DNA from: Anisakis pegreffii
Taxonomy: Eukaryota; Nematoda; Chromadorea; Rhabditida; Anisakidae
Length of the DNA stretch: 64,000 bases
Direction of reading: 5' to 3'
NCBI GenBank assembly: GCA_035041965.1
Contig: JAPYMA010000051.1
Coordinates: 62,001-126,000 of the forward strand
Shown here: positions 35,173 to 48,900 of the stretch, in pieces
Numbering within the stretch: the first letter of the stretch is position 1
Layout: each line of letters opens with the position of its first letter
Position numbers and translations under genes: made by a program
The notes under the pieces: model-generated
Told to the model about the DNA's origin: nothing
Seen by the model: only the letters and a program-made list of their open reading frames with translations
The model's database searches: none

Positions 35173-37985
35173 ATGGGTAATAGTAGTTCGTTGATGTTAC
35201 AAGATGATGAAATCTCTGCAATTTCACAACAAACTGGATGTGAGTTATTCAATATATCTATGTGAAATTTGAGTTCTGAAAAAATATACGACTTTCGAAT
35301 CAGCTTCAAAAACAAATTTCTTCAACGTTCCTCCTGGGATAGCATCGTTTTAATCATAAACCGGAAATTATTTCTCATGGAATATCTTTTAGAAAAATTA
35401 TTTCTCATGAATTAATAATTTTCACTCTTCTCAATGACTATCCTAGCGATTCCTTTGACCTTTGTTTTTTTTAGTTTCTCGGAACCAAATTGTTCGATTG
35501 TACAGTCGATTTTTATCGCTCGATAAACAAGGTTCACATTTGTCTCCTTTTTTTAAAAAATCATTCAATATATTGAGAATTCAGTGCGGCGTAAATGAGG
35601 ACATTTATCTGTGTCTGCTCTAATGTGAAATTGTTTTGTTTGATGTGCTTCATTTAATCTCATTAATTCTTAGTCCTTTAAGAGCAGTTGTATTTAGATG
35701 TCTAACATCATTTCAAGTAATATTACCAATGAGAAGTTAGCGTAGATTGTATGCACCTTCAAGTGTTTGCGCGTTTCGTTCAATTGACAATTTATTTATG
35801 GATTTAGAAAGTTCGTTCGATACCAATCGCGTGATAGGAGAAGATAAATGTACAATATTTTAGGACGAGGTTATCTGGATCGAGACGATTTCTTGAGGAT
35901 CCCTGAATTAGCAATTAATCCTTTGGGTGAAAGAATTGTAGATGCCTTTTTCACGGAAAGGTATAACTAGTCACAAAATTTACATATGTTTACCTATTGA
36001 ATACTCAAATTTTCTTTTTCGATATTGTAATAGGATCTAATTGAATCTAAAATCTTAATTAATTTCTAGGGGAGAGGGAGTGAAGTTTGTTTGTTAGAAA
36101 CTTTGATATGAAGAGGATTAAAATTGGGAATTAGCAAATTTGGACTTGGAATTTACAAGATGAATAATTTTGATAGTGTTGTTTCAGTGATGATTCAGAA
36201 CAGAAGATCAACTTTCAAGAGTTCATTCGGGTGTTGGCGCATTTCAGACCACTGAATAAGGGTAAAGATCACCGGCTGAATAGTCGCGATGAGAAATTGA
36301 AATGTACGTTTATTGAAGTGATTTATATCGTCGTTTGAGTTGTTGAATCGATCACTTGCAGCTAACTTATTTAATTCATCTGATCCACGAGAAGCTGCCA
36401 AGAAACTCGGTCGATTGTGCTAGTTGTTGTATGGAAGCTTGTGATTTTGTGAGGTTTTTCGAGGATATCACATCATTCGTTCAGAATTGTTCCGTATAAA
36501 ATATTTAGTGATCACTTGCCACCATTTTAATGGAATAATTTCAGTTGCATTCACAATGTACGATTTGAACAAAAACGGCTATATAACACGAGATGAATTC
36601 AAGGAGATCTTAAATATGATGGTTGGCTCGAACATCAGTGCGGAACAGGTTCGCCATTTGTCACTTTTCCGGACTCATTATTTCAACTGTCAGTAATAAC
36701 TCAGCAACTTTTTTTTTGTACGTTCTTTGCTGAGATCATCGCCCACACGATCATTATCGTTGACACAGCAATTCGTATAATACCATGATTATCACTGTTT
36801 CACAAACAGGTTTCCGCCTCATAATTCTGGTATTTTGATTATCTGTTTGCTTGTGTTGCTCGTTTTTGCTTGAGTGCACTTATTATTCCAACGTTCACGA
36901 CCCATAATCACAATAACCGAATAGTCATTTCAATTAAAAATCTGTACGATACTTAATAATTGCGGTTAATTTTGGTTTGGAAGCGTTCGTATAATAGCGA
37001 CATTTGCCGAAAAAAATGAGTGCAATAAAAGATATGAAATTTGAATTGGAAGCTTGAAATTTCGGCGAGGAATTCTTTTAGAAGTTAACGGATCTTTCAT
37101 TGTTGAACTGATAAATGAAATTGACGAATCTAAAATTGACCAGTTGAAATATCGCGTTCATAGGATTGGCTGTACTGATTATCTAACTGTGTATAGTAAA
37201 TATTCCGCGTAATCGCACTGTCAGTTGCAGACGAATTAATGACGATAGTAATTTAGAGAATGCGACGTTATAGTACATATAACATTGTTCACTTGATATC
37301 TTCTAGCCTAGTTCATTAATTAATAATATTGAAAGCATAAGTAGTTGAATTGGAATCAACAGAAGAGTAGGTTGAACAAAGAATAGACCATTTAATTCTT
37401 TGTGCTTCTTCATTGTTGTGTGCATGGGTGGAAGATGAACGAGACGTTGAATTAGTGACGTACCTTGAGAATTAATCAGTGTTTGTGCTTTTATCATAAA
37501 TAATTGAAGCCGAGTTGTTTTGTATGATTGAATTTGATTTCAGTTGGACAGTATCGCGGATCGTACAATTACAGAAGCGGACCTCGATAATGACGGAAAA
37601 ATTTCATTTGATGAATTTTGCCGTGTTCGTTTTTTGAATTGATTTCATTTCAGTTTATTTCTTTTTTTTTCGTGATTTTGTAGAAGAATCGTTCAAAATA
37701 GATACATTCAGACAAAATAGGAATGAAGCATAACGGTTGGAAGCAAACAACTTTCAAGGAAAGAAATCGTATAAAGAAATGAGAGTTTTAATACTGATTA
37801 TTTTGTTCGTTGGAATGGTACACTTTGCATATGTATATGTTTAGTCGGACTGTTTGTTTTTTCTCCAAAAAAGCTTCGAAAGGATTCTACGAGTTATTTT
37901 TTTCAAATTCGAAATATTACGTAGATTTCAGGCAATGGAAAAAACGGATATCGAACAGAAAATGTCGATTCGATTCCTGAACTGA
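35173..37985 (+). CDS. Calcineurin B homologous protein (CHP1/p22-like EF-hand protein)
   Basis: Seven exons: 35173-35239, 35475-35531, 35864-35960, 36188-36303, 36545-36648, 37544-37624, 37932-37985; 191 codons plus stop, against 195 in human CHP1. The protein begins MGNSS, a likely N-myristoylation signal. Landmarks: VRLYSRFLSLDK, RIPELAINPLGERIVDAFF, FQEFIRVLAHFRPLN, then two complete EF-hand loops, DLNKNGYITRDE (119-130) and DLDNDGKISFDE (160-171). The first two EF-hands are degenerate, as in the CHP family. The C-terminus is DIEQKMSIRFLN, nearly the family ending. CHP proteins bind the cytoplasmic tail of Na+/H+ exchangers and adjust their set-point; the nematode relative is PBO-1. Calcineurin B itself is less likely because the PELAINPLG and MSIRFL signatures are CHP-type. 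Confidence 0.95.
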
Positions 37986-39812
37986 ATGCAATTCGTCCTA
38001 CCACATTGTTTTGTGCTGCTATTTCATGAACTGAATCGACGATATCCTTAATATGTTTTAGTATAAATGCGTTTTTCATTTTTATAAAGTGTATTCATAA
38101 AGTTCTGTTTTTCTATTGGAAATTTCGTTCGTTTGCTTTCTGAATTATTTATGTATTTACTTGTAAAATGTTACGATTTCTCTGGAAATCATTTAAAGTT
38201 TTCGTAACTTTCATGTTGTTCACAAAGTGCCTCGTTGACGTTGATATTCAATCGATCTTAATCGTAATATCGAAATGTTCTGATTAAAATCCATTGGTAT
38301 TGCAGTCTTGCTGCTTGGCGAAAGCATTAGATTTAGAATCCTTGTGATATTTTCTCATGATTTTGTATTCCTCTTACGTATTTATATTTCATATCCCAAG
38401 AATATTTGTATTTTGATGTGTATTTATATTTTAACGAAATGACACCTTCGTGATGTATTCAAACTCTCACGACAGCCAGACTGTGAAAATTCATTAGTTG
38501 AAGTCTATCCAGAAGCATAACTTATGCACAGTATCTTCCTCTTATATACTACTTATTGTTTTGTTTTGTATTTCGTGAAAAAAAGATGATTGTTCTATGC
38601 TATTGAATTGTTTCAATGTTCTAGTCTTAACACGGCATTTTTTGGGGTGGAGAGAGAGAACTAATCCATAACGAATCTACGCAGATATTTCAATTGAGTC
38701 GTATCAATGCATCTGAAAGTTTGCAGCGACTCAGACAGTTAATCCGATAGTGACACATTCGAAAGTGTTTTCGATGAATGAAAATGTGACTACATCATTA
38801 TCTCATCATCGAATCTTCTGCTCTTATATACTGTTGAAAAGTAATCGTTATGAACTCTTCCTGTTTCTTAGTTTCAGTTTTCAAAGTCAGTATTCAGTCT
38901 ATTTCTCAAACATTGTAGTTTGGATTTTTTTTTTGTTTTTTCTTTTTGTTTTGAAGTGTTCTTTTGAATCGTACTATTGGCTTGTTTGCCATGCAACAAT
39001 ACAAATTTGAATGCAATATAATTCATTCGATTTGTTAAGTTCTCTACTCATTGTGACGAATAATCTGTTTAGTTTAATCGAAGTTTGTATACATCGGTTT
39101 TGATTTTTTTCATTTTTTCTATAATTTGATTATATTCTGACTGCGAGAAGCGAATCCTTCTTCTTGCTCTTCTTCTCGTCATTTTGTTTGATTCGTTTGA
39201 TTTTAGTTCGGATTTTTTTTTTGGTGAGAAAGCTTCTTGTTAGATGATATCATCTGTTGTCTTGTTTATTTGCTATAATCAAATTATGAATTTGAGATAT
39301 TTTAACTGGAAATTTAACGGTAAATATCATTTTCCATTAATATCATCGTGATATTTCCATTGTTATTTTCTGGCGTTTGATATGTTTGTGTTCTTCTGAC
39401 CTTAAAAATTTCATTTTCGGAAATTTACTCCCAACTTTCTTCTCTCTTCTTCATGGTACTGTTCCATCGTACTATTATTCATTCACTAATTTCTCCAGAT
39501 GCCTTCTTTCTCTAATGTCAGCGCAACTATTGAGATGACCAACATTTCTGTAGCATGCTTGCCAGTTGTTGTTCCGCAATATTTAAATAATGCTATTTTG
39601 TTGATCAACGAACCGTTTTTAAAAAGCGTGATCGAGATTTTCCGTTACAGTTATTTAGAGTTAGTTCGTACCCATGAAACGTTTCCGGCTTCATGTTGTA
39701 ACAGTGATGAATGCAAATTTATAAATTGTATTGGTTGTTTGAATGTCTTGAAATTTGTTCGAATAAAGGTGTTTCCAAGTGATAGCTTATAGAACGCAAG
39801 ATAACGTTGACG

Positions 39813-40019
39813 CTAGATTGATGATGGTCTTATGTTGACTGATTGGGTGTCAGGTATGGGAAGTTCGTAAGTCATGCGACTTTGACGATGGCAGCAACCA
39901 GTGAAATACAGTTTGTAGATCTTACTTAGGCCCCGAGAGTAATCTTCACGGCTGACTACAGTCTTACGTTTGAGGTTGAGTCTCACAGTCCTCCGGCTAC
40001 TTTGCTCAGAACAACATTT
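39813..40019 (-). other. Unassigned 68-codon open segment with stop, Cys- and Arg-rich
   Basis: It reads on the minus strand from KCCSEQSSRRTVRLNLKRK near 40019 to a TAG at 39815-39813, with a later FTGCCHRQSRM. It has higher GC than its surroundings and no ATG at its start, so it could only be a last exon. No domain is recognised. Confidence 0.2.
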
Positions 40020-40109
40020 CTATCGAGTTTTATTGTGCAATAGTGGAATCCTAAAAGAATTTATAATGTTGACACGATACTAATGTGGTAAAGAATGAGA
40101 TAAGTTTAC

Positions 40110-40226
40110 GGTTGAAAGAATTATAGAATCCGGGATGAGATCGAATCAAATCATCAGAGGCGGCTTCATATTGAATCTGTACGAGTTCAATGTCAATAAC
40201 GACACTTCGGGAGGGAATTGCTTGAA
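40110..40226 (-). other. Unassigned putative internal exon
   Basis: It is bounded by an acceptor CTTTCCAG and a donor GTAAAC on the minus strand. The 117 bases are open in the frame containing QAIPSRSVVIDIELVQIQYE and SHPGFYNSFN. The phase does not match the downstream segment at 40019-39813. It may be a real exon of an unrecognised gene or chance. Confidence 0.2.
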
Positions 40227-43200
40227 CTGGAAAGAATAATGATCTAAAATTCAAGCATTCTTTGTGTTGTGATCATCAGTGAAAGGCTCGATTCAAAACG
40301 ATTAATTGAAGCGCTCAGTGAGAAATCGTTTGGTATTAATTTCATGAATCATCGACATTTCATGACAACAACAGCCAATAATACTGATAAAACATTCGAA
40401 ATCACTCAAAAATTTGATCAGAACACTTCGATTTTTATGCTGTTCACGCGTCTCAAACTCGTAAACATGCAGAATTATAATTTTAGGAAAATTTCATGAT
40501 TGTATTTCGAGGATCTTATGGCCGATTTTCACATCTGATTTGCACTGAACCAATGAATACTTTCAGCAATGAAATCGAAATTATTTTGTTCAATTTGGAT
40601 GATTATTGCGTTCAAAATTGGTATTGGCATAACCATTAATACCATTACGATCGTAATCATTTTATTACATCCATCCCAGATCACTGTATGAATCAGCGTA
40701 CCTCATGCATTATTCACCCAACAAACTGCACCATTCATTCATGCTCAATAAACGTTTTAATGATGTTCAGTACTATTCATTCTCAAACTATCCTGTTAGT
40801 TGCGTTAACATTTCCTAGGTGATATTCTAGCGGTTCAGATTTTTATACATCTAAGAATTTAGCAAAACAGCTCACTGTATATTTAACAATTTTGAAATTC
40901 CACTGCAGTAGTTCAGTGGCTGCTGCTGCAGTTGTTGTCGATTTGGCTGACTGATAGCATAGCAATCGGACATTGCACACACGAGATTATCATTTGAACA
41001 GCGCGTGCACTCACGTATGGTTAGTCGTACGGTAAAGTGGTATGATTTCAAAATAAGCAAGCGAATGTGATGAGAAGAGCCAAATTTTCATTGAAAAATG
41101 ACTCCATTTCTCAGTTTGAACTTTTATGTTTGCCAAATCACTTGATGCAAAATACCAATAATAACAATGAGTTTATAGTGGCAATATGAATGAAAGAGTG
41201 ATGCCAACGTCAAGAGTGGTTATTTAGTAACATTTGCATACCAAGAAAACAATCTGGAAAGTGACTGCTGAAACGACTCGAATTTGACCATTACACAATG
41301 GAACTTTATTTACCGAGCAAATAAAGATTTAATCTAATAAACTTTCCATGTTCAATCCTTACAATATGGATGATGTTCGTGCAGAGTCCGTGCATGATCA
41401 ATGTTCTATTAACCACTCCTCATTCAGAACTTTCTTTTGTCGATAGCTATAAAATTTCATTATTTGGTGATTTATTGATGCATTCATTCCATTTTGTAAC
41501 ATTTTCTATTCGTTTGCTAAATCAAAAAACTGCACTCGATGAGAAATTTGCTGGGACATTGGAAGTCGTCTGTATTTACAAAGCGTGACCCACTTACTGA
41601 AAATATTTAAAAAAAACAAGATGAATCATCAAAGAGATCAAAAATCAAGAAAACAAAATTTCCTATCGGATAATCTCCTAACTGAAAACATCGCATCATC
41701 AATAATATTTTGAATTGGAAATCACAATGCGATTTCGAATGACTGCATAATTGCCTCGGTATTACTCACCAATATGCATCTAATTAACGTTTATTGCATG
41801 TTATTACGTAGTTATGTTGACAAATTCAGCTGCATCTGCTTCAAACGCAACAGTGACCAGTGTGGTTGTAATGAATGATCAGATAAAATGTTTTGAATAG
41901 ATTCATGAATTTAGAATTCTCATTTCAAAAGTTAAAATAGCACGATAAACTGACGATCTCTGGAAGGAGCGAACTGATGCTATAAGACTTGGGAGAATAG
42001 TCATTCCAGAAGTGATCTAGAGCAGTGGTTCTCACGTTCGGGTGCTCAGTTAACGGCATTTCACTGATAGCCGCGGTTGCAAGGTCGATTATAAATTTAG
42101 AGAATGTTCTCAATGCAATTAAGAGTTGTTTGAAAACAGCGACTGAAGTGTCTTTCAAAAGGAATTATGAAACGGAATTTTGGGATTTACCGCTGTAACA
42201 ATGCATGTCCCTATTCATACATGAACAAAGATATCGTTTGTTCATGATTGGTTGAAGTCTTAATCTTTAGTTTATCAGTCATCCTGCTGACTCATCACGT
42301 TGCTCCACTTTCATTTCCTTTAGACAGATCGAAAACTGATTCGTCAAATCAAATCGATCGCTTGAACAATACAATACGGTCGGAACAAAAGATCAAAGGA
42401 AAAACTGATGAATTTCTGATTTTTCAACATTTCGCTTTCTATTGTTGAACTAAACGCAAACAATAGGCCATTTTTCACCGAACACTTGAATCAGCTGAAC
42501 CGTACTCCTTCCTGCTATTCAACGAGAACACTACCACCAAACTTATTGCTCTAGCTCATTCTGAAAAATTCATCTGTCTACGATCACATCTCTCAAATGA
42601 TTGTTCTCTTTTTCAGATCGTACACCTGTCAAGAGGAAATATTTTCATACACTTTGAAACATGAAGCGCTTAATCAAGTGTAAATATTTCCATTGACACA
42701 CTAAAATTGGAGAGTTTCTTTGTAGAGTGGAACTTTTTTAGATAAAGAAGCAAACAGTCACTTTGAAATGAGGTCGCTCCAAAAGTGACCAAAAGTCACC
42801 TCAAAAAAAGTCACCTAAAAAGCAAATAAACACGATGACATAATCGATCTTTTCAAGAAGGAAAGTCAACATTCAATATTGGTTTTGGTAAGAATTTATC
42901 TCTCTACAAACAAACTCATCCGCAGTGATCTTGACAGAGTCTCCGAAAAAATACTCTTTCCATTGTTATACAGCCTTTCGACATTGCTATTCGATTTGCT
43001 ACTCAAAACTTTCGCGAAGTGTATTCAAAAAAGTTCCCTGAAAAACGAACGAATACGATAACATAATTGTTCTTTCTGATAGGTGAAGTCAACATTGTTT
43101 TATATAAGAGGATGACCCGCAGTTTTTGAAGATATGTTGCTCCGTATGATTCAGTACGACCTATAAATTCATCCATTTCCATAACTGATGTTAATTTGTT

Positions 43201-45940
43201 TTGAAAAGATAATATTCGCTCAACCAAATATTATTCGCTCAATCAATTCCTTCTAAATTATTCTGATAAGTTCGGCAATTTTTTTGATGATGAATAGAGC
43301 GAATTGTTTGAATTCGATTCACCTCTATCCAAGCCAGTTTACATTGCCAACCAATCGTGAAATTCTTGTATGTTGACGAAATTTTTGTATCAGACCATAA
43401 AATGCCTGTAGAATTTCTGTTTTTTTCAATCGTTCATTCGCATTTCTTCTCCAGAATAAATAAAAATTTCAGTAAAAGAATGCATTTTGATTAGCAAAAA
43501 ACAGTTCAAAGTTCACTTTCGTGAAAATTATTCGCCGATTCGTTTGAAAAAATTCCACAATCAGTCAACAATCACATTTTAAAAGCCAAATTTCGAATAA
43601 CAAAAGTGCACTATCCTTGTTTAGATCACACCAAATGAATCTCCATTCACCGACATATACGAGCACATAATAGCTACCAATTATAATCTCCGTGTGAAAC
43701 CGGTAGATTTATCATGATTCATTGATTGTAACGTTTATATCATCGTCATTTCAACTTTCCGTTAACAACGCAATAGCTACTCATTGCTCTATTAGAAATA
43801 CTATACACATCAATTCGAATAGTCGTATTTCGAATTCGATTATTCACATTGAATTGATAGTTAGCATTCATGCTAAATAATGATTCATCGTGAAATTGTT
43901 TTGCAGAAAAATAGTTTCATCGAATTTGGAAGTTTCCTGAATTTTGGAAATTTTTTTGCGCAAGAATCAAATAGTTGTTGAATGGCTCGAACAATAGTAT
44001 TCGGGCAATTCAACCCTCATCACTGAGCTCAGTTTCTCGATTACTGACAGTATCATGTCAAAAATGATCTCATTAGGATCACCGCGATGAATTCTTTAAT
44101 GAGGCCAGAGGTTGAGCAGTGAATTCAGTCTCACTAATGGGCGATGATCCATTGAAATGACGAGATTATGTATTTGTTAGTTAAAGTTCATTTTTTGATT
44201 TCAAAATATTTTTCGAATTCTAAGCATCTGCAAACATCATTAAAATGGAATTAAAGAACACGAGCAGAATAACTAAAAACACTTTGAAGCCCACTATTCT
44301 GTCATTGTTAAAATAAAGCCTTGTTAAAATAGATCAGATTCTTTTGAATCAAACGAATCCTTTCATATTGGCACTTATTTAATAATTTACAGTCTTTATA
44401 CACAGATATTACTTTATGATTTTGTGCAATTCCCAAAATGTTGTGTTATTTAGCATTAACTATAAGATTTCGGTGACTATTTTACAATGCTCTTGAACAA
44501 TGCTCCAGATCGAGTGGCAGAAAATTTGTAAGCTGATTACAATAAGTCTCTCAATGGTATCAGATTCCATCTATAAATGTAAACATTAATGTAAACATTA
44601 TTTTTCTATAAAAGCTCAACTACTCCGTATATGATAGTAGCGTCTCAAACCAATAAATTTTCATTCCATCGTATTTGCATCAAATTTTTTATCTGCTCGA
44701 TTTAGCAAACGTCAAATTTATCGCTCGTCGTTAGTCTTCACATTCGACGAATATTTGAAAAAACAACAAATAATAGATGTTAAATGACGTATTTCCTTGA
44801 CAGATGAGAGCGAAATAAAAAGAGAAATTTCTTTTTCCGAATACCGAAACGATGAAAAGAATTTGTGTCTTCTAAAGAAAAAGTACTTCGAAAGTTGATC
44901 GAAATCGAACCGAATCACGCGAATCGTACGCAACTCCATGCGAAAACACGTATAAACGCAAGCTTGTCATGGAAATATTCACTTTGTACATGATGCATTC
45001 AATCGAACAGCGACTGAGCGCTACTCTGTTATTGTATATTGTTATGATATGAGTAATATCAAAATTATTATTATTATCATTATTGTTACTATTGTTGTAC
45101 TGGAATGCGTGTGGAATGAATGAATAAATTCAACAGTCCAGCCACGCCTTCCGCATAAGTTCTCAGTCAGAACTTCCTAGCATGATCACTTGTGAAGGTG
45201 GGAATTTTGGTCGTACAAAAGCCGGCAACGAATCACTCACTAAGCACTGTCGCTTCAGCATTCCCAATTATGATTACAGCTCATCTGTTCAGCCGTTTTC
45301 ACGATCGCTGTTCAGTAGAGTACAGTTCATCGGAATGCGACCAATTATTGTCACACCTGCACGAAGACTGCAAACAGTCGCCATTCACTTGTTTTTCACA
45401 TTTTCCAACTTATTCTATTCATTGAACTTATGCGCAAGAAGCCTTTTTCGAACATGTCAATCGAATTTTTTTTTTCGATTCGAACACTTCAAAGGACTCA
45501 AGTTTCATTTGCTTGTCGAGTGAGACATGCAACATTTTGGGATGTCTCACAAATTTGCTCGAAATGAAACTGATTCATCATAAAACATTCATGCTGTCGT
45601 GTAATTTTTGAATAAGCTGGAAATTCGAAAGAAACCAAAAGATGCAAATTTGTTGCCATGAATGGTTCGAGTTTGTCTGAATGTTTTCATATAAATCATC
45701 TATTCATTAGGAGAGAATGTCTTGAATGTGGTGGCGCGTGGTCGTTCCATATCGCATTTTCTTGTGTTCATATGATATTTTCGTGCCGACCTGCATGCCA
45801 TTTAATTTCCTAAAAGCACTTGAATTTGTGCTATTCATTGCTACAAAAAGTAAACAAACCGATTCCATTGTCTTCTTGTTTAATCATTTGCCGAGATCAT
45901 GTTACACCATCATATTCGTTTTGAAATGTGAATAAATGTG

Positions 45941-45948
45941 ATTTGCAG
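45941..45948 (+). promoter_or_regulatory. Possible trans-splice acceptor before PiT gene 1
   Basis: ATTTGCAG ends nine bases before ATG 45958-45960. The tandem copy has ATCAACAG two bases before its own start, so an acceptor near the start appears conserved between the paralogues. Confidence 0.4.
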
Positions 45949-45957
45949 AGAACCATA

Positions 45958-48900
45958 ATGGATCTATCAACGATCGCTTCTTCACTAACAACCGCAATAA
46001 CCCAATTGACGATCGCCGAATTTCGTGTAAGTCAGCTAAAACACTCAATTTCATGAAACACGCAAGCCATTTGAGGGAACCAAATAAGAGACTCAACTAC
46101 TCGTGGTGTTCGAGCACAATGATATAGACTAGCGAAAGTTGACTGAAATGTTTCTGAGAGAAAAGCCGAATGAGTGAATTTTTTTGGTGAATGAATATAA
46201 GGAGGAAGTAGCTGGAAAGATGAAAGGGTTGGAAAACTTTTCAGAGCCAAGTGCTATGGGCTTTGGTTGTCGGCATTATTCTGGCGTTTGTGCTCGGATT
46301 TGCAATGGGTGCAAACGATGTGGCGAACGCATTCGGTACATCGGTTGGAAGTGGAGTTTTATCTCTAACGCAGGCTTATATCCTGGCGACTATTTTCGAA
46401 ACGCTTGGAGCACTTCTTGTTGGTTAGTTGACGACGTTCTCGTTGATGTGTTGTTTGTTCAGTTTGAATACGGCGTTCTCCGCTTGATCTGTAGAACGTT
46501 TAGCAAATTGGATCACTGGAAAGCAATCGCTTGTACATAGAGCGAAGTTAAAATTTTCATCGAGCAAAACAAGAAATTTCCTGCGTTAATGCAAGTGTAT
46601 CTTGATGGAATACACTGAATTGTTTTGTAATTTTAAGGATATAATGTCACCGATACAATTCGAAAGGGCGTCATCGATGTAGAACTATATCAAAATGAAC
46701 CAAAGGTACTCTTCCTAGGACAGCTAGCCATTCTTACAGGTAATCATAATAGTTATAATAGTGATGTTGCTCTTAAGGAAGAGAATGATTGGGACAATCA
46801 TTACAATAACATTGATGCTAGCAATGAGAGCACCAATATTAAGCCAAGTGACTGCAATTGGAGGACGATGTAAAATTTTTAGGATGTTCTGGATGGCTTT
46901 TGATCGCTACATTCGCTCAGTTGCCTGTATCTACCACACACAGTATAACAGGTGCTACGGTTGGGTTTGGTCTGGTTACGATGGGTACAAAAGGCATTCA
47001 CTGGATTAAAGTGGCCAAGATTGGTTCGTCTATTTCCTCAATCAAGTATCGAGCCAACACATATTTGCCATAGGCAAATCATTCATGAGATACGATATTG
47101 AAACAAACAAATACAACTGGAATAGTTTCATCGCGATGGGATTGATGAGAATGCAAGTTCATGAGATACGCTATTTAACAAGGAATGAACTAGAACATTA
47201 TTTTTGCTTACCAAGTAAGCAAAACAGCAACTGGAAACAACCGAAGAAGCGAAGTAGCAGCTGAGAACATGAGACAGTGCATCCAGTTTTGTCAAATAGT
47301 CAGCAATTTGAAGGAATATGTTCACTGATATCCGCAATGCCAAATCTCATATCATTTAGTACAACTGAGAATGCAGTTATATGCAAAATGCAGTTAATGC
47401 AATTTGAAATCAAGCATTGAATGGTGCTGCTATGTTTTAGTTGCCTCATGGTTCATATCGCCCGTTCTCTCCGGAATCGTCTCGAGCATCTTATATATGG
47501 TAGTCGATTGGGTCGTGCTGAGAAGAGTAAGTTCCAAATCGATGAATTCATTTTGAACATCACATTGATTACGACGATAAGATCAGTTGACATCATTAAA
47601 AGGTCTATGACCCGAAATTTTTATGGTCGTGTAATAGCTCATAGGACAACGTCGCAAGCTTGAGCTCTCATTTTTAAACGAGTTTTTCTCACTGCGGTGC
47701 AGTTTTCATGCGTGATAATATGAATTTCATGAAATTTCGAATTTAGTGAAGTGAAACTGAAATTTTTACGTTTTATCATTACACATTGATAATTTGAAAA
47801 AAAGTCGTGGAAAGAAGGACGAAAACAACTTGCAATTGCACATGATTGAGCAAATTATGTTTCGATTCATTGATTTAAGAATTCGAAATGATTTCATTTT
47901 GTCAGGGCAAGTGGAAGTTAGAATTGCTTCGGTTTGCGTGTTTAGCTTTAAGAAAAGTGTTTGTGACTGTTGGTTGTAAGGCGAGTAATTTATTTGAGTG
48001 AAACTGCACTGAGCGAGCAATTCGTTTGGGTAAACATCGATGGCGATTTATCCATTCCTGTTGAAATGGCGTGTTTTTTATAGAACAATCCGTTTCGGTG
48101 TGGTCTTATCGCTTTGCCGTTTTTCTACTGGTTCAGCATTGCGTTCACGACATTTGCCGTCAGCTATCAAGGCTCTAAATGTGAGTGCTTCTGAATATAA
48201 TTAGTATTATGATTAGTTAATTACAAGCCAAATCGTAGCCCGACTCAGTCTCGGCGACATCTGAGACACAGGTACACTATTCAGTTTCGTGGGTTCAATT
48301 CCTGTTCGTTGGGAAAAATTTCACTCGAGACCGACTGTGAAATAGTGTCATCTTATGATATTATTCATTACTATAGTCGTCATGTTTATGATAGCAAATA
48401 ATATGATGTGATAATTGTTTATGATTATTCATTTTACTGCTATTATGATCATCATGACTATTGATTTCCCGTCAGCATTATCAACAATTAACGTTCTAGT
48501 CACATCTCGTCATCAACAACGTTTTTATCATTCCCGTCATCGCCGTGATGACGGCAATGATAAAAACTTTCGCGATAAAGAATAACACTTCTCTTATGTC
48601 ACTGTCAATATTACTACTAGCGCAGTACCAGTGAATACTCGTTATCAATCATTTTCATGTCAACACATCATAAACATTGATTTTGTTTATGCAATTTTCA
48701 CAGCACTTCTTTTTTCGACAATGATTACAGCAGTGTTTCAATTTACCAAACAATGAGTAACTTCCCTGTTTGTTAATTGCGTAGGTACGCAACAATGGCT
48801 GAAGAACAAGTTAAGAGCGATTACGTCGCTCATTTATCTTTGAAAGTAACCAATAAAAACACTTAGCAAGTGATACGTTGTAATACGCATCATAAGGCGA

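Larger units (their letters stand above)
37986..45957. other. Long spacer between CHP1 and the first PiT gene
   Basis: About 8 kb without a recognised gene. Several minus-strand open segments have coding-like codons and good splice signals: 42133-42029, 41088-40879, 40226-40110 and 40019-39813. I could not join them with consistent phase. A TTA/TTG-type simple tract lies at 45060-45100. Close repeats of AAAGTCACCT occur near 42793-42820. Confidence 0.35.

Noticed and set aside
35173..37985. Calcineurin B (regulatory subunit) instead of CHP1
   Set aside because: The sequence has CHP-type signatures (PELAINPLG, LAHFRP, QKMSIRFL) and only two intact EF-hand loops.
39499..39792. 97-codon plus-strand frame preceded by CTCCAG
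   Set aside because: No domain, irregular composition and no consistent partner exon, so probably chance.
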